Under the pieces are notes generated by a model. That model saw only the letters and a program-made list of their open reading frames with translations. It was not told the origin of the DNA and did not search any database. Made by a program: the position numbers and the translations under genes. DNA of 5,956 bases from the NCBI RefSeq assembly GCF_000297435.1, contig NZ_CAIP01000089.1, forward strand, positions 1 through 5,956, written 5' to 3'. The DNA comes from Microcystis sp. T1-4 (GTDB lineage: Bacteria > Cyanobacteriota > Cyanobacteriia > Cyanobacteriales > Microcystaceae). Below, piece after piece: positions 5,504 to 5,956 of the stretch. Within the stretch, counting starts at the first letter, position 1. Every line of letters starts with the position of its first letter.

Positions 5504-5650
5504 AACAATAACTATGTCCTTTAATGAGAATTAGACGATTAACAAACTGTTTATCAATGGAAGAAGTCTTGAGACAAACCTTAACCTTAACCTTAACCTT
5601 AAGACAAGGATTGATTGTAAATAGAGGGAGTCTTCTAAGAAACTAGAATT
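5504..5650 (-). promoter_or_regulatory. Leader and possible promoter region of the hydrolase run
   Basis: This 147-bp gap separates the transposase stop from the first hydrolase gene and is the natural place for the promoter of the run. A weak minus-strand pair is TTGTCT (5577-5572) and GATAAA (5555-5550) with a 16-base spacer, each four of six against consensus. The possible -35 overlaps the last hexamer of the AACCTT array. Some of the region may instead be the end of the insertion sequence. The assignment as regulatory is by position; the hexamers are tentative. Confidence 0.25.
5577..5600 (-). repeat. Four tandem AACCTT hexamers (AAGGTT on the coding strand)
   Basis: Four perfect copies of AACCTT run head to tail. 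They are bordered by near-identical decamers CTTGAGACAA (5568-5577) and CTTAAGACAA (5598-5607), exactly 30 bp or five hexamer units apart. The array lies about 75-100 bp upstream of the first hydrolase gene. It may be an iterated protein-binding site, an end structure of the adjacent insertion sequence, or a neutral microsatellite. Confidence 0.85.
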
Positions 5651-5956
5651 TTAGGCAGAGTCAGACTGGGTTTCCAAGATAATCCTAGCACCTAATTTCT
5701 GGGCTTTGCGTTGCAAATTGTGAAGAAGTCGCTGACGATACCGTTCATCCTCCTGTTCTGGTGGAATAGCAGAGAAAGGCACTTGATGCCTCAGCATATG
5801 GTAAACAATACGTGCCAGTTTATGGGCTGTGGCGACTACTGCTTTAGGGGTTCCCAGCTTGGTTTTCATCCGTCGATAAAAACTCCCTAATGCTGTCTGA
5901 CTGCGTCCTAAACTGGCGGCGGCTTGTCGAAATGCCCTGACAGGGGGACAAGCGAT
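5651..5956 (-). CDS. IS110-family transposase, C-terminal part (5' end beyond window)
   Basis: An open frame enters from the right edge and gives 101 residues before a TAA at 5651. It reads AFRQAAASLGRSQTALGSFYRRM, then LGTPKAVVATAHKLARIVYHML, then ERYRQRLLHNLQRKAQKLG. These match the C-terminal Transposase_20 region of IS110-type DEDD transposases, where S-x-[ST]-ALG-x-FYRR and ATAHKLAR-I-Y are typical. The catalytic DEDD part lies outside the window, so intactness cannot be judged. IS110 elements move using a guide (bridge) RNA encoded in a non-coding end; in the IS1111 subgroup that end lies downstream of the gene, which here would be the gap before the hydrolase run. The element may supply an outward promoter to that run. 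Confidence 0.75.
   Translation of the reverse strand: MACPPVRAFRQAAASLGRSQTALGSFYRRMKTKLGTPKAVVATAHKLARIVYHMLRHQVPFSAIPPEQEDERYRQRLLHNLQRKAQKLGARIILETQSDSA
5937..5953 (+). repeat. 17-bp sequence shared with the lipase breakpoint (right copy, inverted)
   Basis: The partner of the copy at 68-84, in opposite orientation and inside the IS110-type transposase gene. The two copies bracket the whole hydrolase run. Confidence 0.8.

Noticed and set aside
5577..5600. CRISPR array or telomere-like repeat
   Set aside because: Units are six bases with no spacers and only four copies; nothing resembles CRISPR.

Overview
The window looks like accessory DNA from a cyanobacterium. The sequence is AT-rich and holds three perfect GCGATCGC octamers (the HIP1 repeat typical of cyanobacteria), where about 0.1 would be expected by chance in 6 kb. 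Genus is not determinable here; a moderate-GC colonial or filamentous bloom-former would fit, but that is inference.

Every gene I accept is on the minus strand, so the region reads from right to left. At the right edge (5651-5956) is the C-terminal third of an IS110-type transposase. A 147-bp gap carrying four AACCTT hexamers follows. Then comes a closely packed run of five complete genes: a zinc M15-like peptidase with a C-terminal SH3b domain (4721-5503), a lysozyme/SLT-like protein with a C-terminal SH3b domain (3735-4607), an SH3b plus DUF1906 glycoside-hydrolase-like protein (2794-3693), an SH3b plus Cys/His amidase-like protein (1958-2743), and an SH3b plus GHL10/DUF187 protein (573-1871). 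A broken class-3-lipase-like gene (61-523) ends the run; it is frameshifted at a homopolymer and cut off near position 85. Gaps between the intact genes are 41-113 bp, which is compatible with one transcription unit.

The striking feature is that five unrelated catalytic or catalytic-like domains are each joined to a paralogous SH3b wall-binding module. Three carry it at the N-terminus (subtype starting MA-x-G-x-[IV]-TAS-x-LNLR) and two at the C-terminus (subtype with a GDG-VIDG insertion). None of the five has a recognisable signal peptide or membrane segment. Together with the lipase they could attack glycan strands, peptide cross-links and lipid, so the locus reads as an envelope-degrading enzyme set that must leave the cell by lysis, by a contractile injection machine, or by an unknown leaderless route. 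No export apparatus and no immunity gene is visible in the window, so a role in antagonism is inference.

Both edges bear marks of rearrangement: an insertion-sequence gene on the right, a truncated gene on the left, and a 17-bp identical sequence in inverted orientation shared by the two edges.
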